62,459 nucleotides of DNA from JBDKTH01 sp964558295 (GTDB lineage Bacteria; Planctomycetota; Planctomycetia; Pirellulales; Thermoguttaceae): contig CAZLDQ010000003.1 of assembly GCA_964558295.1 (NCBI GenBank), forward strand, positions 1-62,459. Direction: 5' to 3'. How positions within the stretch are numbered: position 1 is the stretch's first letter; each line of letters opens with the position of its first letter. Shown here piece by piece: positions 44,873 to 53,621 of the stretch. A program made the position numbers and the translations under genes. Under the pieces are notes generated by a model that worked only from the letters and a program-made list of their open reading frames with translations, was not told where the DNA came from and did no database searches.

Positions 44873-47200
44873 TTAGTATAAAAGTGCTTTTTCGCGTCGT
44901 TTGAGGAATTCGTCCAGTTCAGGCTGATCGATCGCCTCCATCTCGTCCGGCCCCTTGCCGGCAAGGAGCATTTCGAGGATTTCTCGGTTCCCGAGGAGTC
45001 CCTTGTAGGCCTCGGCGTTCCAGGCGTCGGGATGGGATTTGCGCAACGCGCAAGCGATCGCCAGCCCCGTGCGCACTGGTCGGAAGACTGCTCGGTCCGT
45101 GATGACGAGCGACACCCCATTGCATCGCTGGCCAACAAACTTGCTGGCATTGGGAGTGAAACGGATCGGGAGGAAGCGGACGCCGGGGAGTGCAGCGCGC
45201 TCCAACTCGGCGACGAGTTTCCGATTGTCGAGCCAGGGGGCCCCAAAGACCTCGAAGGGGGTCTCCGTGCCGCGGCCGACCGACAGATGCGTGGTTTCCA
45301 ACAGGCCGATTCCCGGATAAAGAATCGCCTCGGTCAGGCTTCGCATGTTGGGTGAGGGATTGATCCAGGGTAAACCCGTGGCGTCGAACAGGTCATGACG
45401 CTTCCAGCCCTCCATGCGAACGATCTCCAGATCAAGGGCTAACTGCAATTCCGTCTTGAACAACTGGGCCAGTTCGCCTACAGTCATGCCGTGGCGCACG
45501 GGAAGTCGATGGAAGCCGACGAACGACTCCGCTCCCGGATCGAGCATGGGGCCGCTCACTTCGATTCCACCGATGGGGTTCGGCCGGTCGAGCACAACGA
45601 AACGGAGCTTGTGTGCGGCGGCTGCTTCCATTGCATATCCCATGGTGGAGATGTACGTATAGAAACGGGCACCGATGTCCTGAATATCGAAGACCAGAGT
45701 GTCGATGCCGTGGAGCATCTCCGGAGTGGGTTTGCGGGTTTTTCCATAAAGGCTGTAGACCGGCAGACCTGACTCGCCATGTTTGGAATGGCCGATGTCG
45801 GGTATGTCCAGACGCCCCTCCAGGCCGTGTTCTGGACTGAAGAGAGCCACCAGTTCGACATTGGGTGCTTCGCAGAGCAAGCGGACGGTGCTCTTTCGTT
45901 GGCGGTTGACACCCGTGTGGTTTGTGATCAGGCCGACGCGACGCCCCTGCAAACGGCGGAATCGCTCGCGCTCAAGAACATCGATGCCGGTGAGTACGGC
46001 GGGCTTTGGAGTGTCTTCAATCGCGCTGGCGGCGATCGTTCCGATGCGCCCGGCCAGTGGGTTGACGGAGCCCTTGCCGTTCGGGTGAAGGCGGTTGCTG
46101 AGGAAGATGACGAACAGATCAAGTCCGGGATCGATCCAAAGGGCCGTGCCGGTGAAGCCTCCGTGGCCAAAGGCGGCGGGGGAAAAATTCTGCCCGCGAT
46201 TGGATGAGTAGCCAGTGCGCATGTCCCAGCCGAGCCCTCGCAGTCCGCTGGAGACCGCAAACGCGGTGGTCATCAGGGTGAACGTCTCTTGGTCGAGAAT
46301 CCGTGTTTGCCCATAGGCGCCGCGGCCAAGCATCATCTGGGCATAAAGGGCGAGATCCTCGGCGGTGGAAAAGAGCCCGGCATGTCCGGCAATTCCGCCC
46401 AAGAGATACGCGCGCGGGTCGTGCACTTCGCCCTGCATCCAGTGATCATCGCGTTTTTCGGTGGGGGCCGCGCGTTGGCGGAGTCGTTGATCCGGCAGAT
46501 AGCCCGTCTCACTCATTCCCAGGGGACGGAAGATCCGCTCCTGGGAGAACTCGTGGACGTTCTTCCCCGCAACTCGTTCGACAAGCTTGCCCAGCACGAG
46601 GAATCCGACGTCGCTGTAGATGAACTTCGTTCCCGGCTCGACCGAAGGTTTGACGGCAAAGATCCGCTGCCACGCCTTCTGAGGCCCCTCGCGATAGTCG
46701 GCCAGTACGTTGTCGGGGATCAGGCCGCCTTGGTGGGTGAGCAACTCGAAAACGGTGATGTCTTCCTTGCCATTCTGGCCGAATTCAGGCAGATATTTGC
46801 TGACCGGATCGCCAAGTTGTAGCTTGCCGTCCTGAACGAGGAGCATGACGCTGGTGGCTGTGGCGACCGGCTTGGTGAGTGAGGCGAGGTCAAACAGCGT
46901 ATCGGCGGTCATCGGTGTCCGGTGGGGCTCAAGCTGCCGGGCGCCGTAGGCTTTCAAGAACGCGACTTTTCCATGCCGTCCGACAAGCACAACGCAACCC
47001 GGCATGTGGCCTGCTTGGAGACCTTCGGCCACAACCGTGTCGATCTCGGCGAGGCGTTGGGCGTTCATGCCGACAGTCTGCGGCGAGGCATGCGGAAGTC
47101 CTGCCTTGGCAGAGGCCGGGAACGCGCCCGCCAACAGGAGCAACACGGCAACAAGTAGATGGTTAGGGAACGCTTTCCGCTTCGAGCATTCAAACGCCAT
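44873..47200 (-). CDS. Fusion of serine beta-lactamase-like hydrolase and NamZ (DUF1343)
   Basis: A 775-residue exported protein. A signal peptide (about 1-33) ends near ASAKA. The first domain (about 40-395) is a class C beta-lactamase/DD-peptidase-like hydrolase with SLTK (Ser nucleophile, near residue 108), YSD near 196 and HGGFTGT near 343. The second (about 400-770) is DUF1343, known as NamZ exo-beta-N-acetylmuramidase: GRRVGLITNHTGVNRQ near 420, LFSPEHGLEG near 455 and VFDIQDIGARFYTY near 508. GGGAGGTGA lies six bases before ATG 47200. Likely role in peptidoglycan or muropeptide recycling. Confidence 0.9.
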   Translation of the reverse strand: MAFECSKRKAFPNHLLVAVLLLLAGAFPASAKAGLPHASPQTVGMNAQRLAEIDTVVAEGLQAGHMPGCVVLVGRHGKVAFLKAYGARQLEPHRTPMTADTLFDLASLTKPVATATSVMLLVQDGKLQLGDPVSKYLPEFGQNGKEDITVFELLTHQGGLIPDNVLADYREGPQKAWQRIFAVKPSVEPGTKFIYSDVGFLVLGKLVERVAGKNVHEFSQERIFRPLGMSETGYLPDQRLRQRAAPTEKRDDHWMQGEVHDPRAYLLGGIAGHAGLFSTAEDLALYAQMMLGRGAYGQTRILDQETFTLMTTAFAVSSGLRGLGWDMRTGYSSNRGQNFSPAAFGHGGFTGTALWIDPGLDLFVIFLSNRLHPNGKGSVNPLAGRIGTIAASAIEDTPKPAVLTGIDVLERERFRRLQGRRVGLITNHTGVNRQRKSTVRLLCEAPNVELVALFSPEHGLEGRLDIPDIGHSKHGESGLPVYSLYGKTRKPTPEMLHGIDTLVFDIQDIGARFYTYISTMGYAMEAAAAHKLRFVVLDRPNPIGGIEVSGPMLDPGAESFVGFHRLPVRHGMTVGELAQLFKTELQLALDLEIVRMEGWKRHDLFDATGLPWINPSPNMRSLTEAILYPGIGLLETTHLSVGRGTETPFEVFGAPWLDNRKLVAELERAALPGVRFLPIRFTPNASKFVGQRCNGVSLVITDRAVFRPVRTGLAIACALRKSHPDAWNAEAYKGLLGNREILEMLLAGKGPDEMEAIDQPELDEFLKRREKALLY

Positions 47201-47567
47201 TCGGTCACCTCCCTCGATGGAAGCCAACGGGTTGCCGACGCTCAGTTGTCAGGAGTGACTGACTGAGGACGCTATCGTTCTGGGGGACTGCTCTTGCGCA
47301 CTTGTTCTGCCAAGAGTTGCTGAAGCTGGGCGAATTGCTGGAACTGGCCGAACCTTCAATCGCCCGAACGGCAATTTCCTGGACTTGCGCGCAGGCGTTG
47401 TCTCTTCTCCTGTTCCCACTGCGCCCTGGTGGTCTCGATTTCTCGGCCATCGGGCGAATCTCACAAGACAAGAGAGGCATGCTCAGAAAGCCGTATGCTA
47501 ATGGCACACGCGTAAAACGTCAACGAGAAATGCACACGGCCGCCGCGATGCCGGGCGTTTCCCCGCG

Positions 47568-48359
47568 TCATTTCCGTCCCATATGCTCTCCCCTACGAGC
47601 CAGGTGCTGAATTCGGTAGAGGCTGTGTTTCGCTTTGCGCAGGCCAACGCCGAAGAACCCCAGGCCGCCGGTCAGCAGAATTGCGCTGGTGGTCGGCTCG
47701 GGGACCATTTGATAGAGCTCCGTCTCGGTCAAGCCGCTCTTGGTCGAAAGGAGGATGTAATCGATGGTCGCGCCGTTCTCGCGGTTCGCAATTTGGAGGG
47801 TCAGGGCTTTGCCCAGATCAGCCGGCTGAATGTTATAGGCAAGGAACGACGAGGCGTTGCGAAGCTTGACCTGCTGCCAATGGAAATTGCCTTCCCAATA
47901 ACCACTTCCCGGTGCAGCGTTCTTGATGTCAAAATCGAAAATATCCGTTGTGCTCGTTGCCGTAAGGGCCGTGGAGATGAAGATAGAGTCTTCGTTGTAG
48001 AAATTGGCGGGTTCCGCGCCACTGTCGAAAGTGGTGAGGTGGAGGTATACGTAATAGGTGCCCGGCGTGTTGAATACGAGATGATAGCTGGCGGTACTGT
48101 TGGAGCCTGAGAAGCCGGCCAAGAGGGCCTCGCCTCCCAAAGCGTTGCTGCTTGCCGGCAGAATCGGGACACTCGTTGGGGCGGGCGAAGTAAGCGAAGA
48201 TGTTGTGTCAACCACTTGCCAGCGCGTGCCAGTGAGGGCATCGTAATCTTCCGCCTGCACTCCCAGGCTGGTGCTGCCTGCAGGCTGAATGACGGCGCCG
48301 GCAGCGATGCCTTGGATAACAGGCAGGATTCCCAAAACCAGAAGGCGAATCGTAGGCAT
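47568..48359 (-). CDS. PEP-CTERM surface protein
   Basis: A 263-residue exported protein with a signal peptide (about 1-22) and a carbohydrate-binding-like beta-sandwich (VQAEDYDALTGTRWQVVDTT near 33; YHLVFNTPGTYYVYLHL near 91). It ends with a PEP-CTERM signal VPEPTTSAILLTGGLGFFGV followed by basic residues near 240. The tail after the helix is longer than usual (about 18 residues). Such proteins are sorted by exosortase, whose gene is not in this window. A promoter region of 354 bases separates it from the divergent beta-galactosidase-like gene. Confidence 0.85.
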   Translation of the reverse strand: MPTIRLLVLGILPVIQGIAAGAVIQPAGSTSLGVQAEDYDALTGTRWQVVDTTSSLTSPAPTSVPILPASSNALGGEALLAGFSGSNSTASYHLVFNTPGTYYVYLHLTTFDSGAEPANFYNEDSIFISTALTATSTTDIFDFDIKNAAPGSGYWEGNFHWQQVKLRNASSFLAYNIQPADLGKALTLQIANRENGATIDYILLSTKSGLTETELYQMVPEPTTSAILLTGGLGFFGVGLRKAKHSLYRIQHLARRGEHMGRK

Positions 48360-48713
48360 GGGTTGAATGACCGTGGGTTGACGATGACACGTGATGGTTC
48401 AATTGCGACGCGGGCGGAGATCTTCGATCACCAGTACGACGTACGCCTATTCTGATCCCATGTGCCGCAGTGGTCAAGACTCTGGAGGACGAAGGCAAGC
48501 AAAACGTGGCCGAACAGGACCTGTGGAATCAGGGGCGAAAGAAGGGGGGCAGAAGGTGTTGGAATGCGATTTTGCATTGCAAGAGCGTCTTCCGGAGATA
48601 GAATCGGTCAGAATGGAGTCAACTCACCGCCCGGACGAGTCTTGGGTGTTGCAAGGCCGGTGAGCCGAGAACCTGTCATCGCACCAAGAGCCCCCACCAA
48701 GGAGATGGCAGGC

Positions 48714-50339
48714 GTGTCACGTCCTACCCCCCTCTGTGCGAGTGCGTGTGTCTGCCTTTTCTTGCTAGGTTTTGCGCGGGCGGAGTCGCCTGACCAACCG
48801 GTGCTCGATTTGAAGTCGGTCGAGCTTGCAAAGGCCAACTATCAAGATGTGAAGCCAAGTCTCGTGACTCGCGATGGGCAGACGTGGCTGCGTTTGAAGA
48901 CGGGACATCGGCAGCCATGGCCGGGCATCAGTTTCATGGCTCCGCACGGGGCCTGGGATCTCTCGTCCTTCAGCTATGTTACGGTCGATGTTCGCAATCT
49001 GGGCAAGGCAACCGCCCATGTCGGTTGCCGGCTGGATACCCTAGGCGTTGATCGCAACAAATCGTACATCCAGGGGACTGCTGAGGTTGCTCCCGGCCAA
49101 ACCACGACGATCAAAGTCCGCCTGCTTCGCACACTGCCCAAGGAATTGGAGGGCAAGCTTTTTGGGATGCGGGGATTCCCTGGTGGGAGTGCCGGCGGCG
49201 AGAGTCTATTCAACGCCGCCAGTGTCGGGGTGTTGCGGATTTTCCTGGCTAAGCCAACTGCCGACCACCTGCTGGAGGTGGCCAATATCCGGGCCGGTGG
49301 CACGCCTCCGTCGCCGCTTCCGGACGACCTTGCACATCTGTTTCCGATGATCGATCGCTATGGGCAGTACATGCACAAAGACTGGCCGGGCAAAACCCAC
49401 AGCGACGATGAGTTGGCCCAGCGACGTCAGGAAGAGGCCGTTGATCTGGAAAAGCATCCTGGCCCCTCCGGCTGGAATCAATACGGCGGTTGGGAGGCTG
49501 GACCAAAGCTCGAAGCCACGGGATACTTCCGCACACAGAAGCTTGACGGGAAGTGGTGGTTGGTTGATCCGGAAGGACGCTTGTTCTGGTCGCATGGGAT
49601 TGATTGTGTGCGTTCCGGCAGTGCCGCCACGCCAATCACCGACCGCAAACACTGGTTCCAGGACTTGCCCGCGGCGGGGTCCCCGTTTGCCCGGTTTTAC
49701 GGCAAGGGGAGTTGGGCGCCGCATGGCTACTACCAGGACAAACAATATGAGACGTACTGTTTCAGCGAAGCGAATTTGCTCCGCAAGTACGGCGAGAACT
49801 GGTTGTCGCAATTTGCCCAGGTGACGCAAAAGCGACTGCGAAGCTGGGGGATGAACACCATTGCCAACTGGTCGAGTCCCGAAGTCTATCAGCTCCGCAA
49901 AACGCCCTACGTGGTAACAGTCCATGGAGCAGGCAAGCCAATCGAAGGGAGCACCGGCTATTGGGGCAAGTTCTCCGATCCGTTTGATGCCCAATTGGCC
50001 AGTGACCTCCGTCGCCAAATGGCTAAAGAGAAAGGGGTGTCGGCCGGTGATCCTTGGTGCTTGGGGTATTTTGTGGGCAACGAACTGAGTTGGGGCGACG
50101 AGACCTCGTTGGCCTTGGCGGCTCTTGCCTCGCCTCCGGAGCAGGCGGCCAAGAAAGCCTTTGTCGACGAACTGAAACAGAAATACGGTTCTATCGACAA
50201 GCTGAACCAGGTTTGGGGTACGCAGCATGCCTCATGGGATGCGCTAGCGGAAAACCGCACACCGCCCGACAAGAACAAGGCCCACGACTATCTGACGACA
50301 TTCTATTCAAAGCTCGCCGAACGTTATTTCCAGGTATGA
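48714..50339 (+). CDS. Beta-galactosidase/agarase-like glycoside hydrolase, N-terminal part before an in-frame TGA
   Basis: A 541-residue exported section of a larger hydrolase. The signal peptide begins at GTG 48714 (AAGGAG nine bases upstream) and ends near ARAE. A jelly-roll carbohydrate-binding-like domain is at about 25-190, and a TIM-barrel with WWLVDPEGRLFWSHGIDCVR near 282 and GYFVGNELSWGDE near 448, where Asn-Glu is the expected catalytic pair. The frame stops at TGA 50337-50339, directly after ERYFQV. The same frame resumes and runs to 50828 with the rest of the barrel, so this product as read lacks its final catalytic section. Confidence 0.8.
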   Translation: MSRPTPLCASACVCLFLLGFARAESPDQPVLDLKSVELAKANYQDVKPSLVTRDGQTWLRLKTGHRQPWPGISFMAPHGAWDLSSFSYVTVDVRNLGKATAHVGCRLDTLGVDRNKSYIQGTAEVAPGQTTTIKVRLLRTLPKELEGKLFGMRGFPGGSAGGESLFNAASVGVLRIFLAKPTADHLLEVANIRAGGTPPSPLPDDLAHLFPMIDRYGQYMHKDWPGKTHSDDELAQRRQEEAVDLEKHPGPSGWNQYGGWEAGPKLEATGYFRTQKLDGKWWLVDPEGRLFWSHGIDCVRSGSAATPITDRKHWFQDLPAAGSPFARFYGKGSWAPHGYYQDKQYETYCFSEANLLRKYGENWLSQFAQVTQKRLRSWGMNTIANWSSPEVYQLRKTPYVVTVHGAGKPIEGSTGYWGKFSDPFDAQLASDLRRQMAKEKGVSAGDPWCLGYFVGNELSWGDETSLALAALASPPEQAAKKAFVDELKQKYGSIDKLNQVWGTQHASWDALAENRTPPDKNKAHDYLTTFYSKLAERYFQV

Positions 50340-50828
50340 CGCGAGGCGGTTAAGGAGGTGGCCCAGCGGCAGTTGTATCTCGGATGCCGCTTCGCGTGGG
50401 TCAATCCGCGAGCAGTCCTGGCAAGTGCGAAATATTGTGACGTGGTTAGCTACAACCTCTACCGCTACACAATCGAGGATTTCCGGTTGCCCGAGAATCT
50501 CGACCGTCCGGTGATTGTTGGCGAATTCCACTTCGGGGCGTTGGACCGGGGAATGTTCCATACGGGGTTGTGCCCTGTCGACAGCCAAGCCCAGAGGGCG
50601 GAAGCCTACCGGCACTACCTGGAAGGGGCGTTACGCAACCCGCAGATCGTTGGCACGCACTGGTTCCAATATGCTGACCAGGCAACCACCGGCCGCGGCG
50701 ATGGCGAAAACTACCAGATCGGCTTCGTGGACGTCTGCGATACGCCCTATCCTGAAACGATCGAGGCGAGCCGGCAGGTTGGCTCAACAATGTATCGGCT
50801 CCGATTGGAGAAGCCAGCGGAGAAGTAG
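50340..50828 (+). pseudogene. C-terminal part of the same hydrolase, in the same frame
   Basis: It continues without any frameshift: REAVKEVAQRQLYLGCRFAW, CDVVSYNLYRYTIED and PVIVGEFHFGALDRGM, where the Glu of GEF is the expected nucleophile of this TIM-barrel family, and ends 162 residues later. Only the TGA at 50337-50339 separates it from the upstream part. It may be unexpressed, read through or a sequencing error. A strong terminator follows at 50873. Confidence 0.75.
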
Positions 50829-50872
50829 CCGGCCGAGACGCTGCGTCAATCAGGCGTTCGGTCGAAAACAGA

Positions 50873-50916
50873 AAGCCCGCCTGTTCTCTCAAGAGAGTGG
50901 GCGGGCTTTGTTTTTG
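50873..50916 (+). terminator. Rho-independent terminator after the beta-galactosidase-like gene
   Basis: AAAGCCCGCC (50873-50882) pairs perfectly with GGCGGGCTTT (50901-50910), followed by GTTTTT. The loop carries a further small stem. Its position 45 bases after the stop at 50828 indicates that the full-length gene was the original transcription unit. Confidence 0.85.
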
Positions 50917-51045
50917 GCTCTTCAGCAAGATTCGCGGGTAATCGCCATCCAAAAGGGACTGGGCTCATCTGCACGCGGCTGCGGCGGTCCCCAATTGCGG
51001 CCCCCACAGAATCTGGAGTGGTGCCCCTTGTTTTGATGCGGGCCC

Positions 51046-51213
51046 TTACGGCGTCTTTTGGGCGGCGCCCTCGGCCTTTCGGGCGGCTTCGAGTTGCTGT
51101 TCCATTTGACGTTCCTGGTCTGGAGTGGATGCCGGCGCCGAATCGGTCTTCGAGCAGCCGAGTCCTGGTAGAGTCGTGACGATGAGCAACAACAGGAGTG
51201 TGATTAGACGCAT
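51046..51213 (-). CDS. Small lipoprotein paired with DUF1559 protein
   Basis: A 55-residue lipoprotein. Its signal peptide MRLITLLLLLIVTTLPGLGC ends in a lipobox with Cys 20, and a short acidic/Gln-rich tail follows (QERQMEQQLEAARKAEG). It starts 45 bases after the DUF1559 stop on the same strand and is likely co-transcribed. An upstream in-frame start would overlap the DUF1559 gene and spoil the signal peptide. Confidence 0.65.
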   Translation of the reverse strand: MRLITLLLLLIVTTLPGLGCSKTDSAPASTPDQERQMEQQLEAARKAEGAAQKTP

Positions 51214-51257
51214 CGGTGGAAGATCCTTCGTTGCAGGTGGAAAAGGGAAGAGGACAG

Positions 51258-52184
51258 CTACGGGCCGAGGTTGGTGGTCTTTCCGTCCTTGCGAGAGCAC
51301 AAACAACGGAACACTTCCATGTCGATCGTGTACGAGATGCCTCGTCCCGAACCGTCGCCCAACATGATATTGAACGTGCCCGGGTGGGATGAACCAAAAC
51401 GACTTGAACCGGAGTACTTGTCGGAGGCGGTTAGGGAAGTGTGTTCGGAGTCAGGCCCCGGGGGATATTCCGTGACGGTTGAGCCTGTGGCGGGGAAGCC
51501 TCCCGAGATGCGGTAGATTTCCGTATCCCACCCAGCGGCCACGTACGGTTCGTTGTCATCGTAGGTCTCACCAAGTTTGCCCCGATTGAGTTGCTTCTCG
51601 CCCAACATCATTGTATTGGACGTGCCGTCTTCAATGGAGGCAAACGTCAGAGAGCCAGTACCACGCCGTACAAGAATGCCATCACTGCCGGTCGTGCCCG
51701 CGCAACCCGCATAGTCCACCTTGGCTTGGCTATTGTAAAGCTGGGCAGATCGCCGCGAGGGGCAGTAGAAGGTCGAGATCGGTGTCTGGTAAATCGTATT
51801 GTTGTTCGTACTGTCGTAGACCGTCTTCTGTTCAATGAAGGGGAGGATCTGGTAGGGCCAACTCCAATCGCTGCGATTGTAGGGACCATTCTTGTAGACG
51901 TCGCTGCTGCAATCGGAACCGGGAGTCGTAGGTGTATCGCAACCGTTCTTTCCGCCGTCGGGAAACGCATGGTACACATCGTGATAGTTGTGAAAGGCCA
52001 GACCCATCTGTTTGAGATGGTTGCTGCATTCCGATCGGCGGGCCGCCTCCCTCGCGGCCTGCACGGCCGGCAACAACAAGGCGATCAAGATCCCGATAAT
52101 CGCAATGACGACCAGAAGCTCCACCAGGGTAAAGGCTCCGGAGGGTCTGGGGACGGCGGTTCTCGCAAGCCTGAAAGAGATCAT
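51258..52184 (-). CDS. DUF1559 prepilin-like protein
   Basis: A 308-residue member of the same family as the gene at 4203. The pilin-type segment GAFTLVELLVVIAIIGILIA is at residues 16-35, followed by LLPAVQAAREAARRSECSNH. The H-X9-DG motif appears as HPGTFNIMLGDGSG near 276. A long upstream stretch (52185-52820) separates it from the Cys-repeat gene. It is paired with a downstream small lipoprotein, repeating the layout at 4.2-5.6 kb. Confidence 0.92.
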   Translation of the reverse strand: MISFRLARTAVPRPSGAFTLVELLVVIAIIGILIALLLPAVQAAREAARRSECSNHLKQMGLAFHNYHDVYHAFPDGGKNGCDTPTTPGSDCSSDVYKNGPYNRSDWSWPYQILPFIEQKTVYDSTNNNTIYQTPISTFYCPSRRSAQLYNSQAKVDYAGCAGTTGSDGILVRRGTGSLTFASIEDGTSNTMMLGEKQLNRGKLGETYDDNEPYVAAGWDTEIYRISGGFPATGSTVTEYPPGPDSEHTSLTASDKYSGSSRFGSSHPGTFNIMLGDGSGRGISYTIDMEVFRCLCSRKDGKTTNLGP

Positions 52185-52742
52185 GTCGGACTCCCTGGAA
52201 TAAGAACAGAAGAGACAGATGCCTGAGCCGCTCCAACAAAAGGACCTGGACTCATTCTTGGAACAGGCGTTATGTGGACTTCATTCTACCTCTTAGCCAT
52301 GGGGGGCTCAACATTTCTTGGCCACGATCTTCTCCAATCACTTGAGGTGGGGGGGGCACCTCGTACTCCCTGACGGCCAGGCCATTCGCGGCTCGGGATT
52401 CAGCAGGATCGGCCAGGAAATGTCTTTGGACACTCCGTTTCCAAGCACGCCGAATGGGTCAGACAGTCTTGATCGATGAATCGGCTACAGATAAAAGGAC
52501 GCTCCTCCGGAATTTTCGGAAATAGACATATTCCCAGAGCTTTGCCTTGAAATTGTGCCAGTGGATCTGCTACGTTCAACAAGTGGCAGTCCCAACGACT
52601 GCCGTTTGTTCCTCGAGCAAGAACCGGCGAAAGCTTGCCATCCCCCCGGAGAACCTTTTCCCCAACGATTGATCGAAACTGTTGACGAAAAACCGTTAGG
52701 CAATCCCCAAAAGGCCCCGGATGAACGCAAGAAAACGTGTAT

Positions 52743-52789
52743 CCCCCGGCTTCACTCACGAGAGAGTGAGGAGGCGTTGAAGCCGGGGG
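52743..52789. repeat. Long bulged hairpin, REP or IS200/IS605-end-like
   Basis: CCCCCGGCTTCA (52743-52754) pairs perfectly with TGAAGCCGGGGG (52778-52789). Inside, CTCAC (52755-52759) pairs with GTGAG (52766-52770), leaving a seven-base bulge. It lies in the non-coding stretch 52185-52820, 31 bases past the stop of the Cys-repeat gene. No transposase or T run is present. Nothing else in the stretch resembles a gene. Confidence 0.55.
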
Positions 52790-52820
52790 ACACGGGTGTT
52801 AAGGTCGGGACCGGTGGCAA

Positions 52821-53621
52821 CTATCGGAGGGCTAGTTCGGTTCCCCGGAGTTCAACGGTCGCGGTTTGACCTGCTTTGAGGATAATTTCCCGCTGGACGA
52901 TCTGGCCTTGGTCTTCCACCCGAACCCCAAAGCGGTAGCTAACGCCGGGGACAAGATGGGCCAGATAGACGCGTCGGGTCCCCACGGACGTGGTTGGCCG
53001 GTCATTGATCAGCACCTTGGCCGATTGAGCGACATGGAGAACAATCGTTCCAGCGTCGGTTTGTTGGCCAGTGGTTTGCTCCGGCGGGAGTGCGGGAGCC
53101 TTTTGCTCCTCGCGGAGTGGGGGGGCTGGCGGAGCGTCAGACGGCGCAGTGGGGGCCGCTGGGGCGACTGTCCCGGGAGACATAATGGGGCTCGGGCTGA
53201 CGATCGGACCGCAGGTCGCCGGCGCACAGGTGGCCGGTGCGCAAGTCGAGGGGGCACAGGTGACGGGCGTGCAGGTCAGCGGCATGCAGGTCGACGGAGC
53301 ACAGGTGACAGGCATGCAGGTCAGCGGGAAGCACGTCTTGGGACGGCAGGTCCTCAGCCTCCAGTGGATCGACCGGCATGTTACGGGGCCGCAGGTCACC
53401 GGAGCACAAGTCGCTGGGGCGCAGGTAATTGGGCCGCAGGTCACCGGACCGCACGTTGACGGGGCGCAGGTAATTGGGCCGCAAGTCACCGGGCTGCACG
53501 TTGACGGGGCGCAGGTCACCGGGCCGCAAGTCACGGGGCCGCAGGTCCGACATCGGAAACGTCCCGCATCCGCCTCAACGGCTAAGGCGGAAACCAAAAG
53601 GAGCGACATCAAGAGACGCAT
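52821..53621 (-). CDS. Exported TCxPx Cys-repeat protein with TIGR03000 domain
   Basis: A 266-residue exported protein. The signal peptide (about 1-20) is followed by 21 clear copies of a five-residue unit T-C-x-P-x at residues 26-140 (for example TCGPV, TCAPS, TCGPI), interrupted once by a degenerate TCRSI-HWRLR pair. A Pro/Ala-rich linker spans about 141-185. The C-terminal TIGR03000 domain, typical of planctomycetes, spans about 190-262 (AKVLINDRPTTSVGTRRVYL). About 23 Cys are evenly spaced, so disulfide-crosslinked or metal-binding surface structure is plausible. GGGAGG precedes ATG 53621. Function unknown. Confidence 0.85.
   Translation of the reverse strand: MRLLMSLLLVSALAVEADAGRFRCRTCGPVTCGPVTCAPSTCSPVTCGPITCAPSTCGPVTCGPITCAPATCAPVTCGPVTCRSIHWRLRTCRPKTCFPLTCMPVTCAPSTCMPLTCTPVTCAPSTCAPATCAPATCGPIVSPSPIMSPGTVAPAAPTAPSDAPPAPPLREEQKAPALPPEQTTGQQTDAGTIVLHVAQSAKVLINDRPTTSVGTRRVYLAHLVPGVSYRFGVRVEDQGQIVQREIILKAGQTATVELRGTELALR
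53202..53546 (-). repeat. 15-bp coding tandem repeat (TCxPx units)
   Basis: The DNA behind the Cys repeats consists of 23 units of 15 bases with a common core (on the + strand a recurring CAGGT-type block every 15 bases). Two units near the middle have diverged. The array is coding, not a CRISPR. Confidence 0.9.

Noticed and set aside
50337..50339. TGA as a selenocysteine codon
   Set aside because: No selenoprotein family is known here, no SECIS-like stem was seen directly downstream, and the position is not a catalytic residue.
52400..52759. Leftward frame of about 119 codons in the 52.2-52.8 kb gap
   Set aside because: No ribosome site, no domain and no resemblance to local proteins; it also runs through the hairpin at 52743.
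53202..53546. Regular short repeats that could be taken for a CRISPR array
   Set aside because: The unit is 15 bases with no spacers and is coding in frame as TCxPx; there are no cas genes.
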